Positions 8,963 through 18,725 are shown, counted from the stretch's first letter. The stretch: DNA of 64,000 nucleotides from Massilia aurea (GCF_014200505.1 NZ_JACHBX010000001.1:2063188-2127187); one strand, 5' to 3'. Numbers and translations are program-made. The notes: generated from the letters alone by a model not told the origin.

Positions 8963-9076
8963 CGTAGGGTGGACGGGTTCCCCGTCCACGCGGTGATGGT
9001 TGACGGCGAGATCATCCGGCGGGAAAACAGCGCCAGTCACTACCACCGCGTGGACGGCATAGCCGTCCACCCTACG
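8963..9076. repeat. GTAGGGTGGACGG inverted-repeat element, copy 1
   Basis: Two palindromic halves face each other. Left half 8963-8996 has GTAGGGTGGACGG, a short loop, then CCGTCCACGCG. Right half 9041-9076 has CGCGTGGACGG, a loop, then CCGTCCACCCTAC. Each half can form its own hairpin and together they form a long inverted repeat around a 45-base centre. It lies between the LysR and maeB 3' ends. A second composite copy is at 13280-13379. Confidence 0.8.
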
Positions 9077-9099
9077 AACAACGGTCTCCGCCAGTGGTA

Positions 9100-11301
9100 T
9101 TACTTCACGCCCGCCGCTGCCAGCGCCGTCATGTTGACGATGCGGCGCACAGTGGCGCTCGGGCTCAGGATGTGCACCGGCTTGGCCGCGCCCAGCAGGA
9201 TCGGGCCCACGGTCACGCCCTTGCCTGCGGCGACCTTGAGCACGTTGAACAGGATATTGGCGGCGTCCAGCGACGGCATCACCAGCAGGTTCGCGCTGCC
9301 CGAGTAGCCGGCGTCGATCTTGTACAGGTCACGGATTTCTTCCGACAGCGCAGCGTCGCCGTGGATCTCGCCGACCACGGCCAGTTCGGGCGACTGCTCG
9401 GCCAGCAGCGCGCGTGCTTCGCGCATGCGCTTGGCGGACGGCCGCTCGGACGAACCCTGCGACGAGTGCGACAGCAGCGCGGCCTTCGGCTCGAGGCCGA
9501 AGTGCTGCAGCGTTTCGGCTGCCAGGCGCGTGATGGCCGCCAGCTCCTGGGCGCTCGGCTGCTCGTTGACATACGTGTCAGTGATGAACAGCGTGAACTT
9601 GTCGAGCACGAGCGCGTTCATCGCGGCCAGCACTTCGGCGCCCGGCGCCACGCCGATCTCGCTGCGCACGTGCTCCAGGTGGTCGTCGTAGCAGCCGGTC
9701 ATGCCGCAGATCAGCGCGTCGACCGTACCCGCCGCCAGCAGGCGCGTGCCCTGCAGCGTCGTATCGGCTTCGGCCGCAATGACGGTGTAGTCGGCACCTT
9801 CGCGCAGGCGCAGGCCCGCGTCCTTGATGGCGCGCTGCAGGACCGACGTGTCGCCGATCAGCACCGGATGGGCGATGCCCTCATCGACCACCGCTTGCAC
9901 TGCGCGCAGCACGCGTGGCTCGGTCGCTTCGGCGTACGCCACCTTGCGCACGTCGGCGCGTGCCTTGTCGAACACCGGCTTCATGAAGAACCCGGTGTGA
10001 TAGATCATCTGGCCCAGCTTGTCGCGGTAGGCGTCCATGTCGGTGATCGGGCGCGTTGCCACGCCCGATGCGGCAGCGGCTTCGGCCACGCGCGGCGCGA
10101 TCGCGCCGAGCAGGCGCGGATCGAACGGCTTCGGAATGATGTACTCGGGGCCAAAGGCAAGGTCCTGGCCTTCGTAGGCCAGCGCCACCACGTCGCTCGC
10201 TTCGGCTTCGGCCAGTTCGGCAATCGCCGTCACGCAGGCGAGCTTCATTTCGTCGGTGATGCGCGTGGCGCCGCAATCGAGCGCGCCGCGGAAGATGTAC
10301 GGGAAGCACAGCACATTGTTGACCTGGTTCGGATAGTCCGAGCGGCCGGTGGCGATGATGACGTCCGGGCGCGCAGCCTTGGCCACTTCAGGACGGATCT
10401 CAGGCTCGGGATTGGCCAGCGCCAGGATGACCGGCTTGTCAGCCATCGTCTTGACCATCTCGCCCGTCAGCACGCCGGCGGTCGAGCAGCCCAGGAACAC
10501 GTCGGCGTCCTTGACCACATCGGCCAGCACGCGCGCATCGGTCGCCTGCGCATAGCGCGCCTTGTTCTCTTCCATATTGGCGTCGCGGCCCTGCCAGATC
10601 ACGCCGCGCGAGTCGACGACGTAGATGTTCTCCTGCTTCACGCCCAGCAGCACCATCATGTCCAGGCAGGCAATCGCCGCCGCACCGGCGCCGGAAGCGA
10701 CCAGCTTGATCTGGCCGATGTCCTTGCCGACGACTTTCATCGCATTGAGCAGCGCAGCGGTCGAGATGATCGCGGTGCCGTGCTGGTCGTCGTGGAAGAC
10801 CGGAATGTTCATGCGCTCGCGCAGCTTCTTCTCGATGTAGAAGCATTCCGGCGCCTTGATGTCTTCCAGGTTGATGCCGCCGACAGTCGGCTCGAGCATC
10901 GCAATCGCGTCGATCAGCTTGTCCGGATCCAGTTCGTCCAGTTCCAGGTCGAACACGTCGACACCGGCAAATTTCTTGAACAGGCAGCCCTTGCCTTCCA
11001 TGACCGGTTTGGCGGCCAGCGGACCGATATTGCCCAGGCCAAGCACCGCGGTGCCGTTGGTGATCACGGCCACCAGGTTGCCGCGCGACGTGTAATCGAA
11101 CGCGGTGGCCGGATCGGCAGCGATTTCTTCGCAGGCGTACGCCACACCTGGCGAATACGCGAGCGACAGATCGCGCTGGTTCGACAGCGGTTTGGTGGCG
11201 ATCACTTCGATCTTGCCGCGGGTCGGGCTGCGGTGGTATTCCAGCGCGTCGATCCGCAGTTGGGTGTTCTGTGCTTCGTTCAGCGTACTGTCGGTGCTCA
11301 T
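9100..11301 (-). CDS. maeB: NADP-dependent malic enzyme with C-terminal phosphotransacetylase-like domain
   Basis: 733 residues from the ATG at 11301 (AGGAAG seven bases upstream; the frame stays open further up without similarity). Malic-enzyme domain: '[16 protein letters not shown]', '[18 protein letters not shown]' (conserved Lys), '[14 protein letters not shown]' (metal/substrate Asp), and the nucleotide fold '[17 protein letters not shown]'. The C-terminal ~300 residues resemble phosphate acetyltransferase ('[18 protein letters not shown]', '[11 protein letters not shown]'), the regulatory half of MaeB proteins. It decarboxylates L-malate to pyruvate with NADP+. It is next to the tartrate/malate genes but probably separately transcribed. 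Confidence 0.93.
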   Translation of the reverse strand: MSTDSTLNEAQNTQLRIDALEYHRSPTRGKIEVIATKPLSNQRDLSLAYSPGVAYACEEIAADPATAFDYTSRGNLVAVITNGTAVLGLGNIGPLAAKPVMEGKGCLFKKFAGVDVFDLELDELDPDKLIDAIAMLEPTVGGINLEDIKAPECFYIEKKLRERMNIPVFHDDQHGTAIISTAALLNAMKVVGKDIGQIKLVASGAGAAAIACLDMMVLLGVKQENIYVVDSRGVIWQGRDANMEENKARYAQATDARVLADVVKDADVFLGCSTAGVLTGEMVKTMADKPVILALANPEPEIRPEVAKAARPDVIIATGRSDYPNQVNNVLCFPYIFRGALDCGATRITDEMKLACVTAIAELAEAEASDVVALAYEGQDLAFGPEYIIPKPFDPRLLGAIAPRVAEAAAASGVATRPITDMDAYRDKLGQMIYHTGFFMKPVFDKARADVRKVAYAEATEPRVLRAVQAVVDEGIAHPVLIGDTSVLQRAIKDAGLRLREGADYTVIAAEADTTLQGTRLLAAGTVDALICGMTGCYDDHLEHVRSEIGVAPGAEVLAAMNALVLDKFTLFITDTYVNEQPSAQELAAITRLAAETLQHFGLEPKAALLSHSSQGSSERPSAKRMREARALLAEQSPELAVVGEIHGDAALSEEIRDLYKIDAGYSGSANLLVMPSLDAANILFNVLKVAAGKGVTVGPILLGAAKPVHILSPSATVRRIVNMTALAAAGVK

Positions 11302-11442
11302 GTTCTTCCTATGCTTATTGGGTGATGCGGCGTGGGAGGCGGGGCCGCCACAAGGCGCGCGCGCAACGATCCTCCCATTGTTGGGCAAACATTCTAGCCG
11401 AACCGACACCATCGCGTGCGCGACCGGTTCCCGCACGATCGT

Positions 11443-12336
11443 TCACATTTTCTGCACGTTCAGCAGTTCGATGAAGCGCGTTGCCGCCATGCCCAGCGGC
11501 CGTTCTTCGGTCCACACGATGTCGACGAAGAAGCGCAGCACATTGGTCAGATTGATGGTCGGGATCTCGACCAGCTCACCGCCCTGCACGGCCTCGCGCA
11601 CCTGGCTCGCTGGCAGCCACGCCCAGCCCAGGCCCGCCTTGACCAGCGCCAGCGCGGCGATCGGACTATCGGTCTTCCACTGCAGCGATGACATTGCGAT
11701 GCGCTGGTCCACCTGGTCGGTGTCGCGCCCCGCCACGACGATCTGGCGCTGCAGCAGCAGATCGGTATCGCGCACCTGTGCCTGCCTGGCTCCCTTGAAC
11801 ATCGGATGGGAGCGCGCCGCCACCGCCACCAGGCGCTCCTCGGCCACTTCCTGGAATGCCTGATAGGGCGCCGCGCCATATCGCTCAAAGACAAGTGCCA
11901 GGTCGGCGCGCCCGCTGCGCACCATCGCCAGCGCATCGGCCTGCGGCGCGGTCAGGACCTCGACCTGCAACAGCGGATGCTCAAGGGCCAGCGCGTGCAG
12001 CGCAGCGCTCCATGGCACGGTGCCCAGCAGTTCGGGCACGAGCGCCAGCGTCAGCGACGCTTCCAGGCCGCGGTTCAACGACAGCGCATGCACGTTCAGG
12101 CGCTGCAATCCCTCAGCCAGCAGGCGCGCCTGCGGCAGCAGCGCCAGTGCCTGTGCTGTCGGTGTCGGATTGCGCCCGGTGCGGTCGAACAGCTGCACGT
12201 CGAGCTGCGCTTCGAGATTTGCGATCGCCATGCTGATGGCCGACGGCACGCGACCGAGCGCGCGCGCGGCTGCGGAAAACGAGCCATGGTCGATCGCCGC
12301 CAGGAAGGCTTTCACATTGTCGAGGTCAAACGCCAT
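11443..12336 (-). CDS. LysR family transcriptional regulator
   Basis: 297 residues with an N-terminal winged helix-turn-helix ('GSFSAAARALGRVPSAISMA', residues 18-37) and a LysR substrate-binding domain. It is divergent from the SMR exporter at 12417 with 80 bases between the starts, so control of that gene is likely but unproven. The C-terminus 'TRFIELLNVQKM' is typical of the family. The ligand is unknown. Confidence 0.85.
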   Translation of the reverse strand: MAFDLDNVKAFLAAIDHGSFSAAARALGRVPSAISMAIANLEAQLDVQLFDRTGRNPTPTAQALALLPQARLLAEGLQRLNVHALSLNRGLEASLTLALVPELLGTVPWSAALHALALEHPLLQVEVLTAPQADALAMVRSGRADLALVFERYGAAPYQAFQEVAEERLVAVAARSHPMFKGARQAQVRDTDLLLQRQIVVAGRDTDQVDQRIAMSSLQWKTDSPIAALALVKAGLGWAWLPASQVREAVQGGELVEIPTINLTNVLRFFVDIVWTEERPLGMAATRFIELLNVQKM

Positions 12337-12416
12337 CGTTCAATTCCACTGATAGGTCCTGACTTTTTTCATCGCCAGATTCGACATAGTATCGGGCCTC
12401 ACTCATCGGAGGCAAT

Positions 12417-12737
12417 ATGGTCTGGATACTGCTGGTCCTTGCAGGACTGTTTGAAATCGTCTGGGCCGTCGGCCTGAAATACACGGAAGGCTTCACGCGC
12501 CTGTGGCCCACGGTGGGCACGGTGGGTGCCATGATCGTCAGCTTCGGCCTGCTGGCCCACGTGCTCAAGACGCTGCCGATCGGCACTGCCTACGCGATCT
12601 GGACGGGGATCGGCGCCGTCGGTACGGCCTTGGTGGGCATCATCGTCCTTGGGGAATCGGCGTCACCGGCGCGGCTGGCGTGCATTGGCATGATCGCGGC
12701 GGGCATCGTCGGACTCAAGCTGGTTTCTGCACACTGA
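12417..12737 (+). CDS. gdx: Small multidrug resistance family exporter, guanidinium-exporter (Gdx/SugE) type
   Basis: 106 residues with four membrane helices. The conserved essential Glu is in the first helix ('[17 protein letters not shown]'). '[16 protein letters not shown]' and '[17 protein letters not shown]' place it in the SugE/Gdx branch rather than the EmrE branch. Members exchange guanidinium for protons as dual-topology dimers in the inner membrane. GGAGG stands seven bases before the start. I see no guanidine riboswitch in the 80-base upstream gap, so regulation probably rests with the divergent LysR protein. Confidence 0.85.
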   Translation: MVWILLVLAGLFEIVWAVGLKYTEGFTRLWPTVGTVGAMIVSFGLLAHVLKTLPIGTAYAIWTGIGAVGTALVGIIVLGESASPARLACIGMIAAGIVGLKLVSAH

Positions 12738-12951
12738 GGTCAATGCCGGAAATGAATCGACAAATCGTTAGGACATTCTGGAAAAGCGGTGTATCTTCAA
12801 CGATGCACCACATCAAGTCGTTGTTATTGTTGGCTTTTCTCTCCCGCCTCGCCTCTTCCGGCAGTCCAGTTTGATTCCCCCGCTTTTATCTTCTCTTGGT
12901 TGAACGTGCGTATTGGGCGATTTTGCCCATGTCACTGCAAAGGAATTCAAC
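12738..12951 (+). promoter_or_regulatory. Leader region of the cold-shock gene
   Basis: About 210 bases without a gene ahead of the cold-shock protein. A small hairpin TGGGC-GATTTT-GCCCA lies at 12914-12929, and AAAGGAATTC serves as the ribosome site just before the start. Long structured leaders are usual for cold-inducible csp mRNAs; whether this one acts as a thermosensor is inference. Confidence 0.4.
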
Positions 12952-13161
12952 ATGACTACCCAAACCGGCACCGTAAAATGGTTCAACGACGCAAAAGGCT
13001 TCGGCTTCATCACGCCTGATGGCGGCGGCGACGATCTGTTCGCGCACTTCCAGGACATCCAATCGGAAGGCTTCAAGAGCCTGGCCGAAAATCAGCGCGT
13101 GTCGTTCGAGCGCTCGACCGGCCCTAAAGGCGAAAAAGCCGGCAACATCCGCGCGATCTGA
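12952..13161 (+). CDS. Cold-shock domain protein (CspA family)
   Basis: 69 residues, a single cold-shock domain. RNP1 is 'KGFGFITP' and RNP2 is 'DLFAHF'; '[15 protein letters not shown]' opens the fold. An in-frame ATG 13 codons upstream (12913) is not used by the family and lacks a ribosome site, so I start at 12952. The protein binds single-stranded RNA/DNA and melts secondary structure at low temperature. It is monocistronic with a strong terminator downstream. Confidence 0.93.
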   Translation: MTTQTGTVKWFNDAKGFGFITPDGGGDDLFAHFQDIQSEGFKSLAENQRVSFERSTGPKGEKAGNIRAI

Positions 13162-13227
13162 TGCTGCCCTCGTGACGCCGCCGCGCGCACCACGCAGATA
13201 GCGTGGGCGCAGCCACAGCGCACATTG

Positions 13228-13254
13228 AAAAGCCCGCCAATCGGCGGGCTTTTT
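13228..13254 (+). terminator. Rho-independent terminator after the cold-shock gene
   Basis: Perfect stem AGCCCGCC / GGCGGGCT with loop AATC, flanked by A's and followed by TTTTT. It lies 66 bases after the cold-shock stop and would work in the plus direction. Confidence 0.9.
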
Positions 13255-13279
13255 GCTGTCTGGGCGTTTGGGGGTCGTT

Positions 13280-13379
13280 GAACGCGTGGACGGGAAACCC
13301 GTCCACCCTACGTCAGGTCGGTGGCATGACGACGGTCCCCGTGATGGTAGGGTGGACGGCTCCGCCGTCCACGCGTTCA
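13280..13379. repeat. GTAGGGTGGACGG inverted-repeat element, copy 2
   Basis: The same two-hairpin element as at 8963-9076, but with the halves in the opposite order: GAACGCGTGGACGG...CCGTCCACCCTACG at 13280-13312 and GTAGGGTGGACGG...CCGTCCACGCGTTC at 13347-13379. The outer ends TTGAACGCGTGG / CCACGCGTTCAA are perfectly inverted. It lies between the csp terminator and the nitroreductase 3' end. Confidence 0.8.
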
Positions 13380-13386
13380 AACCACA

Positions 13387-13974
13387 TTACAAACTGCTGA
13401 GGAATTGGCTCACATCTGGCCGCACACGTGGTGCCTTCACGGTCGACGCGGTACCCACACCGATAAAACAAATGGCCCGCTCATGCGCCTCGAGCCCAAG
13501 CAACGTGCGCATGCCCGCAAAATCCATCGCTGCGCCACTGGCCAGGCCACTCGCAAAGCCAAGCAACTGAGCTGCCACCAGCATGTTCTGGATCGCGCAA
13601 CCAAGCGACACGAGTTTTTCGTGCGTCGGGATGATGGTGCCCGGCTCGTCGCGCAGCACCGCCACCAGCAGGCATGGCGCGCGCAGGGCCTTGTCGTGCG
13701 CGGTGGCGAGCGCCTCGTCGCCGCAGGCGGGATCGCGCGCCAGCACGGCAGCGGCGAACACGTCACCCAGTAGATGCCGCTTGTGCTGCGGGATCAGAAT
13801 AAACCGCCACGGCCGCAGCAGCCCATGATCGGGTGCCTGCGCGCCTGCTTCGACGATGCGCAGCAGGGCCGCGTCGTCCGGGCCGGGCGCAACGAGACGG
13901 CGCAGCGTGTAGTTGCGCCGCGCGGCCAGGATGGTCAGGAAATCGTCGGCGCCAGCCGGATACTCGGTTTGCAT
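13387..13974 (-). CDS. Nitroreductase family protein (YdjA-like)
   Basis: 195 residues. N-terminal 'LAARRNYTLRRLVAPGPD' and 'APDHGLLRPWRFILI' match the FMN-binding first part of small nitroreductases; 'EKLVSLGCAIQNMLVAAQLLG' is the dimer-interface helix. Such proteins are FMN-dependent NAD(P)H oxidoreductases of broad specificity. It is monocistronic, ending next to the inverted-repeat element. Physiological substrate unknown. Confidence 0.85.
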   Translation of the reverse strand: MQTEYPAGADDFLTILAARRNYTLRRLVAPGPDDAALLRIVEAGAQAPDHGLLRPWRFILIPQHKRHLLGDVFAAAVLARDPACGDEALATAHDKALRAPCLLVAVLRDEPGTIIPTHEKLVSLGCAIQNMLVAAQLLGFASGLASGAAMDFAGMRTLLGLEAHERAICFIGVGTASTVKAPRVRPDVSQFLSSL

Positions 13975-14046
13975 GGCGCCAGTATAGCGACAGCGCCGCC
14001 GATCCGCCGGGATGGGACGAACTGGCGACTCACAACGAATACATGC

Positions 14047-16611
14047 TCAGTACACGTCGCGCCGATAGCGCCCCTCATCGATCAGGCGATCGCGGCCGGC
14101 CTCGCCGAGAATCGTCGCCAGCGCCGCATCGACCTCCCCCGCCATACCCTGCAAGCTGCCGCAGACATGGATGACCGCATCGTGCTCAACCCAGTCGCGC
14201 AGCGTGTCGGCGCGGGCGCGCAGCCGGTCCTGCACATACTCGGGCGCGTCATCTCGCGAAAACACCAGATCGCATTCCGGTAGTGCACCGGCGGCGCGCC
14301 ACGCGGCGATCTCGCCCGCGCACAGGCTGTCGAAGGCGCGCTGGCGTTCGCCGAACAGCAGCCAGTTGCGATGCTGCCCGGCCAGCACGCGGCTGCGCAG
14401 GTGCGCGCGCAGGCCGGCCATGCCCGAGCCGTTGCCGATATAGATGCAAGGCCGCGCATCCTGTGGTCCATGGAAACCCGGGTTCGTCGCCAGCCGTGCG
14501 CGGACCATCCCGCCGACAGCGAGATGCGCAGTCAGCCAGCCGGATGCCAGGCCCATGCCCTGCTCGTGGCGCTGCTGGCGCACGAGCAGCGTCAGTGCGC
14601 CGTCCTGCGGGATGCCGGCGATGGAATAGCGGCGCGGCGCCAGGGGCTTGAGCGCATCGGCGCATTCCTGGGCCGATGCAAACGGATGCCCGGCGCCGGG
14701 CAGCTCGCTCCAGGCCAGTGCGTCGCGCAGCGGCTGCGGTTCGCCCTGCCAGGTAACGCGCGCCGCGCCATCCAGACCACTGGCGGCCAGCCAGGCATAG
14801 AGGGTCGCCGCCGTGTGGCACGCGGCAACGTCCAGCAGGTCGCCGGCTTGCCACTGCTGATCTGACGTCGTCTGCAGCACGATTTCATACAGCGGCGCGC
14901 CCAGGCTGCCGGGATTCAAGTGGGTACGGGCGACAAGCCGCCAGTCGGTCATCGGTGCCGCGTCATTGGCAGCGGCGGGCAGCGTGCCGGCGGCCGCACC
15001 CAGTGTGCCCAGCGCATGCATCCAACGGCCCAGCGCCGCGGCGTCGCCCTGGTCGACGTCGATCCGTGGGAACAGCGCCGTGGCACCCAGCGCCCCGAGG
15101 CGCTCGTCAAGCGCGATGCCATAGCCACAGTAGCGCGCGTAATTGCGGTCGCCCAGCGCCAGCACCGCGTACTTGCAGCCGGCCAGCATCAGTGGCCCTG
15201 CATGCAGCTCGCGCGTGAAGCGGCGCGCCGCGTCGGGTGCCTCGCCGTCGCCGAAGGTCGCCGCCACGAACAGCGCATGGTCGTAACCAGCCAGTTCTCC
15301 CGGGCTGAGCGCCGATACCGCACGCAGATCGACCGCGCGGCCACCGGCGCGCAGCGCGGCGGCGCTGTGCAGCGCGATCCGCTCGGCCTGGCCGCCCTGT
15401 GTCGCAAAGGCCAGCAGGATCGGCGCACCGGCGCCTGGCGTGGTGGGTTGCTCCGTCATGGCCATCGCCCGTTCGCGCGCCAGTGCGCGCTGCTGGCGGC
15501 GCCGGCCCAGGTACAGCAGCCAGCCGGTGATGGCAAAGCCGGGCAAGGCCAGGCTGGCGAGCATCATGATGACCCGCCCCGGCAAACCGAAGTAGCTGCC
15601 CGTGTGCAGCGGCCGGATCGTGGTCAAGGCGCGCTGGCCAACGGTTTGTGCGCCGTAGGGTTCGTTCTTGAGCAGTGCGCCGTCGCTGGCGCGCAGCGAC
15701 ATGCGGTTGCGGGCGCGCTCGTGCGGGCCGTCCTGCGCAATCCATGTGAGCTGGTAGGCGCCGCTACCGCGTTCCGGCAGGCGGATCGTCGCGCTGGCCC
15801 AGTTCGGGGCGTGCGCGAGGAAGGTGTTCCAGGCCGGATCCAGTGCGGCCGGGCCATCCGGCTTCAATGCGCGTTTGCGTGGCTGCACCTTTGTTTCGGT
15901 CGCGGCGCGACGCTCGTTGCCGGCCCAGCCCTGCACCGTGTCGCGCACGACGTCAAAGCTCCAGTAGATGCCGGTACCCCCGACGATCAGGTAAGCCACC
16001 AGCGCCCAGGTACCGGCAATCGCATGCAGCGCCCACAGGAACGAGCGGCCCCGCAGGCTGGTATTGAAGGTGAGCCACGTGCGCCAGCTGGCGGGTTTGC
16101 GCGGCCAGCGCAGATACAGGCCGCTGAGCGCGAGCCCCAACAGGCACAGCGCCAGGATGCCCAGCACGAGGCGGCCCGGCGCGCGCGGCAGCAGCAGCCA
16201 GCGATGCAGCTCCTCGACCCAGTTGAAGGCGGCCTCGAAACGCAGCGCCGGCAAGACGGCGCCGCTGTACGGGTGCACGCGCACGTCCGGACCGCGCCGC
16301 TCGCCCGGCGGCGCGGCAAAGCGCACCAGCGCCGTGCTGCGCGGATCCGCTTCCAGCACGATGCTCACCACGCGCTCACCTGGGCGTACGCGCTGCGCGG
16401 CCTGCAGCAACTGTTCGGGCTGCAGGCGCAGGCGTGCTTCGGCGTCGACCGTCATGACGCCCGGATTGAGCACGTCCAGCAGTTCGTCCTCGAACGCCAT
16501 GATGGCGCCGGTCAGCCCGATGACAGCCAGCAGCGTGCCGGCCGTGATACCGACGAACCAGTGCAGCTGGAACCAGACCGCGCGCAGCGACGGCAGGCGC
16601 CAGCGGCTCAC
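14047..16611 (-). CDS. PepSY membrane domain fused to flavodoxin and ferredoxin-reductase domains (putative ferric-siderophore reductase)
   Basis: 854 residues from a GTG at 16611 that overlaps the receptor stop codon (GTGA), with AAGG upstream: translational coupling. Residues ~1-410 are a PepSY-associated membrane domain ('WFQLHWFVGITAGTLLAVIG', 'WVEELHRWLLLPRAPGR', helices near 180, 230 and 380, with membrane His residues that could bind haem). Residues ~430-570 are flavodoxin-like ('LLAFATQGGQAERIA', 'ALGDRNYARYCGYG'). The rest is a sulfite-reductase-type FAD/NADPH module ('PRRYSIAG', 'CIYIGNGSGMAGLRAH', 'HVCGSLQGMAGEVDAAL'). It would carry electrons from NADPH across the inner membrane to reduce imported ferric siderophore. 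Role is inferred from fusion and context. Confidence 0.88.
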   Translation of the reverse strand: MSRWRLPSLRAVWFQLHWFVGITAGTLLAVIGLTGAIMAFEDELLDVLNPGVMTVDAEARLRLQPEQLLQAAQRVRPGERVVSIVLEADPRSTALVRFAAPPGERRGPDVRVHPYSGAVLPALRFEAAFNWVEELHRWLLLPRAPGRLVLGILALCLLGLALSGLYLRWPRKPASWRTWLTFNTSLRGRSFLWALHAIAGTWALVAYLIVGGTGIYWSFDVVRDTVQGWAGNERRAATETKVQPRKRALKPDGPAALDPAWNTFLAHAPNWASATIRLPERGSGAYQLTWIAQDGPHERARNRMSLRASDGALLKNEPYGAQTVGQRALTTIRPLHTGSYFGLPGRVIMMLASLALPGFAITGWLLYLGRRRQQRALARERAMAMTEQPTTPGAGAPILLAFATQGGQAERIALHSAAALRAGGRAVDLRAVSALSPGELAGYDHALFVAATFGDGEAPDAARRFTRELHAGPLMLAGCKYAVLALGDRNYARYCGYGIALDERLGALGATALFPRIDVDQGDAAALGRWMHALGTLGAAAGTLPAAANDAAPMTDWRLVARTHLNPGSLGAPLYEIVLQTTSDQQWQAGDLLDVAACHTAATLYAWLAASGLDGAARVTWQGEPQPLRDALAWSELPGAGHPFASAQECADALKPLAPRRYSIAGIPQDGALTLLVRQQRHEQGMGLASGWLTAHLAVGGMVRARLATNPGFHGPQDARPCIYIGNGSGMAGLRAHLRSRVLAGQHRNWLLFGERQRAFDSLCAGEIAAWRAAGALPECDLVFSRDDAPEYVQDRLRARADTLRDWVEHDAVIHVCGSLQGMAGEVDAALATILGEAGRDRLIDEGRYRRDVY

Positions 16612-18725
16612 AACGCGACCTTCATCGACAGCTTGATCAGGCGCGGCAAGCCTGCGCTCAGGCGCGTGCCGGCGCCGGCCCAGTACCGCTTGTCGGCGGC
16701 ATTGTCGACATTGAGCTGCCACGTGGTGCGCTTGCCGGCGAACTGGCCGATGTAGCGGGCGCCCACGCTGAACAGGGTGGTGCCACCCAGCCAGGCCTGG
16801 TTCAGGTCATTCACTGGCCGCCGGCCCGTGTAGTACGCGCCGCCCGTCAGCGCCAGGCCGGGCACCGCATCGAGGTCCCAGGCCACGAAGGTGCTGGCGG
16901 TACGGCGCGCTGCGTTCTCGGGCAGCTTGCCGTTGTACGCCGCATTGATATCGCGGAACGCGGGATCGAGCCACTGGGCCGACGCCTGCCAGGCCACACT
17001 GCGCAGGATGCGGCCCTGCGACGACAGCTCCAGGCCGCGATAGCGCTGCTCGCCGTCGGCGGTGAAGACATTCGCGGTGTTGGTGTAGTAACCGGGGCGC
17101 TCGATCTCGAAGAGTGCCGCCTGCGTCAGCAGGCCGCCGGCCGTGCGCCAGCGCGCGCCGACTTCGCGCTGCTTGCTCACGCCGGGCGCCAGGCGCGTGC
17201 CCTCGTTCGCACTGCCGGCCGGTGCGGCCTCGCCCTCTTCCAGGCCTTCGGCCGCTGACGCATACACGGAGAGATCGTCACGCAGGCGGTAGACGACGGC
17301 CGCCATCGGCGTCGTCTCGCTCGCGTCGTAGTCATTCGCACCCTGCGTGCTGCGATAGTCGACGCGGCGCACGCCACCGATGAATTGCCAGTTGCCGATG
17401 CTGATGCGATCGACCAGGTACAGGCCCTGGTCACGCGAATCGAGGGCTGCCGTCGTGGGCGTCGCGGGCCGCGCGCTGACCGAGAAGTTCGTCACCGGCA
17501 GCGGCGCATACAGGTTCTGTGCGGGGATCGTGTAGTTGGCCTGGAAGATCGGAACCTGGCCCTTGTCGGTGTCGCTTGCCCCGATCGTTACCTCATGCGT
17601 CAAGGGCCCAGTGCGCAACTGGCCCGCCAGTTCGGCACGCAGCATGCGCGAATCGACGTCGGCATGTTGCAGATTGCCGGTGATGCGCCCGGCCCCGGTC
17701 GCGACGCTCGCTGCATTATTGAAGCGGAAGATCGGCAGCGAACGGTCGCGCTTCGTTTCGGCATGGCCCGCTTCGAGCGTCAGCGCCCAGGCGTCATTCA
17801 GTGCGATGTCTGCGCGCAGCTGCGCGTTGCGTGCATGCGTTTCGAACCTGGCCCAGTCGGGACCGACGAGCCGGCGCGGATCGACCGCGCGCGGCAGTGT
17901 GATCACCCCGCCCACGGCCGGCGGCAGGTTGATCCCGGCCTGCTCGGTCACGCGGCGCTTGTCGTATTCGAGGTCGGCGCGCAGACGCACGCGCGCGTTC
18001 ACGCGCCAGTCGAATGCGCCGGAGACGAAACCGCGGTTGCCGTTGCCGACGCCATCGAGGTGCGAGCCGAGTGTGCCGCCGGCCGCGTTGATGCGTACAC
18101 CGACTGCGTCATCAACACCAAAGCGGCGTGCAGCGTCGAGCGTGGCGACGATCGTGCCGTTGCTGTCGACCTGGGCGCCGACGGTCGTCAGCGGCGTGCT
18201 GCCGGCGCGCTTGGTGACGAAGTTCACGACGCCGGCCGGCGACGTGAAGCCGTAATACAGGGCGGTCGCGCCCTTCAGCACCTCGACGCGCTCCTTGTTC
18301 TCCATCGACACCTGGCCGAAGTTCATGATCGGCAGCGAGCCATTGAGGCGGTAGTTCGTGCGGTTCTCGACAGCGATGCCACGGATGACCAACTGGTCCC
18401 ACGTGTCGCCACCGTTCTGCTGGCGCGTCACGCCGGCCGTATTGCGCACTGCGTCATACAGGCCGGCAGCGCCCTGCAGCTCAAGCACATCGCGCGTGAT
18501 GACGTTGACGGTCGACGGCACGTCCATCACGTCGCTGCCGCGAAAGCTCCCGGCTTCCACCGTGTTGGGCATGAAGCCCTGCGCCTTCACCGCCGTCACG
18601 CGCACTGCCGGCATGGCGCCACCATCGGCATCCTGCGCCATCGCTGCCGCCGAAAACGCGTGAGGAAACACCAGGGACAGGGCAAGAACGAGACGCGACG
18701 GACGCAGGGGAAGGGACAGGGACAT
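16608..18725 (-). CDS. TonB-dependent siderophore receptor
   Basis: 705 residues with a signal peptide ('LVLALSLVFPHAFSAAAMA'), a TonB-box-like 'AVRVTA', a plug domain ('SDVMDVPSTVNVITRDVLEL', 'VEVLKGATALYYGFTSPAGV') and a 22-strand barrel ending in 'PRLIKLSMKVAL' with hydrophobic terminal residues. The plug motif is of the ferric-siderophore class (FhuA/FoxA). A Fur box lies 42 bases upstream of the start, and the stop codon overlaps the start of the reductase gene, so receptor and reductase form an iron-regulated operon. The ligand cannot be named. The start ATG has only a weak Shine-Dalgarno. Confidence 0.92.
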   Translation of the reverse strand: MSLSLPLRPSRLVLALSLVFPHAFSAAAMAQDADGGAMPAVRVTAVKAQGFMPNTVEAGSFRGSDVMDVPSTVNVITRDVLELQGAAGLYDAVRNTAGVTRQQNGGDTWDQLVIRGIAVENRTNYRLNGSLPIMNFGQVSMENKERVEVLKGATALYYGFTSPAGVVNFVTKRAGSTPLTTVGAQVDSNGTIVATLDAARRFGVDDAVGVRINAAGGTLGSHLDGVGNGNRGFVSGAFDWRVNARVRLRADLEYDKRRVTEQAGINLPPAVGGVITLPRAVDPRRLVGPDWARFETHARNAQLRADIALNDAWALTLEAGHAETKRDRSLPIFRFNNAASVATGAGRITGNLQHADVDSRMLRAELAGQLRTGPLTHEVTIGASDTDKGQVPIFQANYTIPAQNLYAPLPVTNFSVSARPATPTTAALDSRDQGLYLVDRISIGNWQFIGGVRRVDYRSTQGANDYDASETTPMAAVVYRLRDDLSVYASAAEGLEEGEAAPAGSANEGTRLAPGVSKQREVGARWRTAGGLLTQAALFEIERPGYYTNTANVFTADGEQRYRGLELSSQGRILRSVAWQASAQWLDPAFRDINAAYNGKLPENAARRTASTFVAWDLDAVPGLALTGGAYYTGRRPVNDLNQAWLGGTTLFSVGARYIGQFAGKRTTWQLNVDNAADKRYWAGAGTRLSAGLPRLIKLSMKVAL

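Noticed and set aside
9094..11325. Very long plus-strand open frame opposite maeB
   Set aside because: It is an antisense shadow of a confidently identified enzyme; its composition (His/Arg/Gln-rich) is the usual by-product of high-GC third positions.
12913..12951. Earlier in-frame ATG for the cold-shock gene
   Set aside because: Adds 13 residues absent from the family and lies inside the leader hairpin; the ribosome site fits the ATG at 12952.
14920..16755. Long plus-strand open frame opposite the PepSY-reductase fusion
   Set aside because: No start signal and no recognisable domain, whereas the minus-strand protein has clear FMN, FAD and NADPH motifs.
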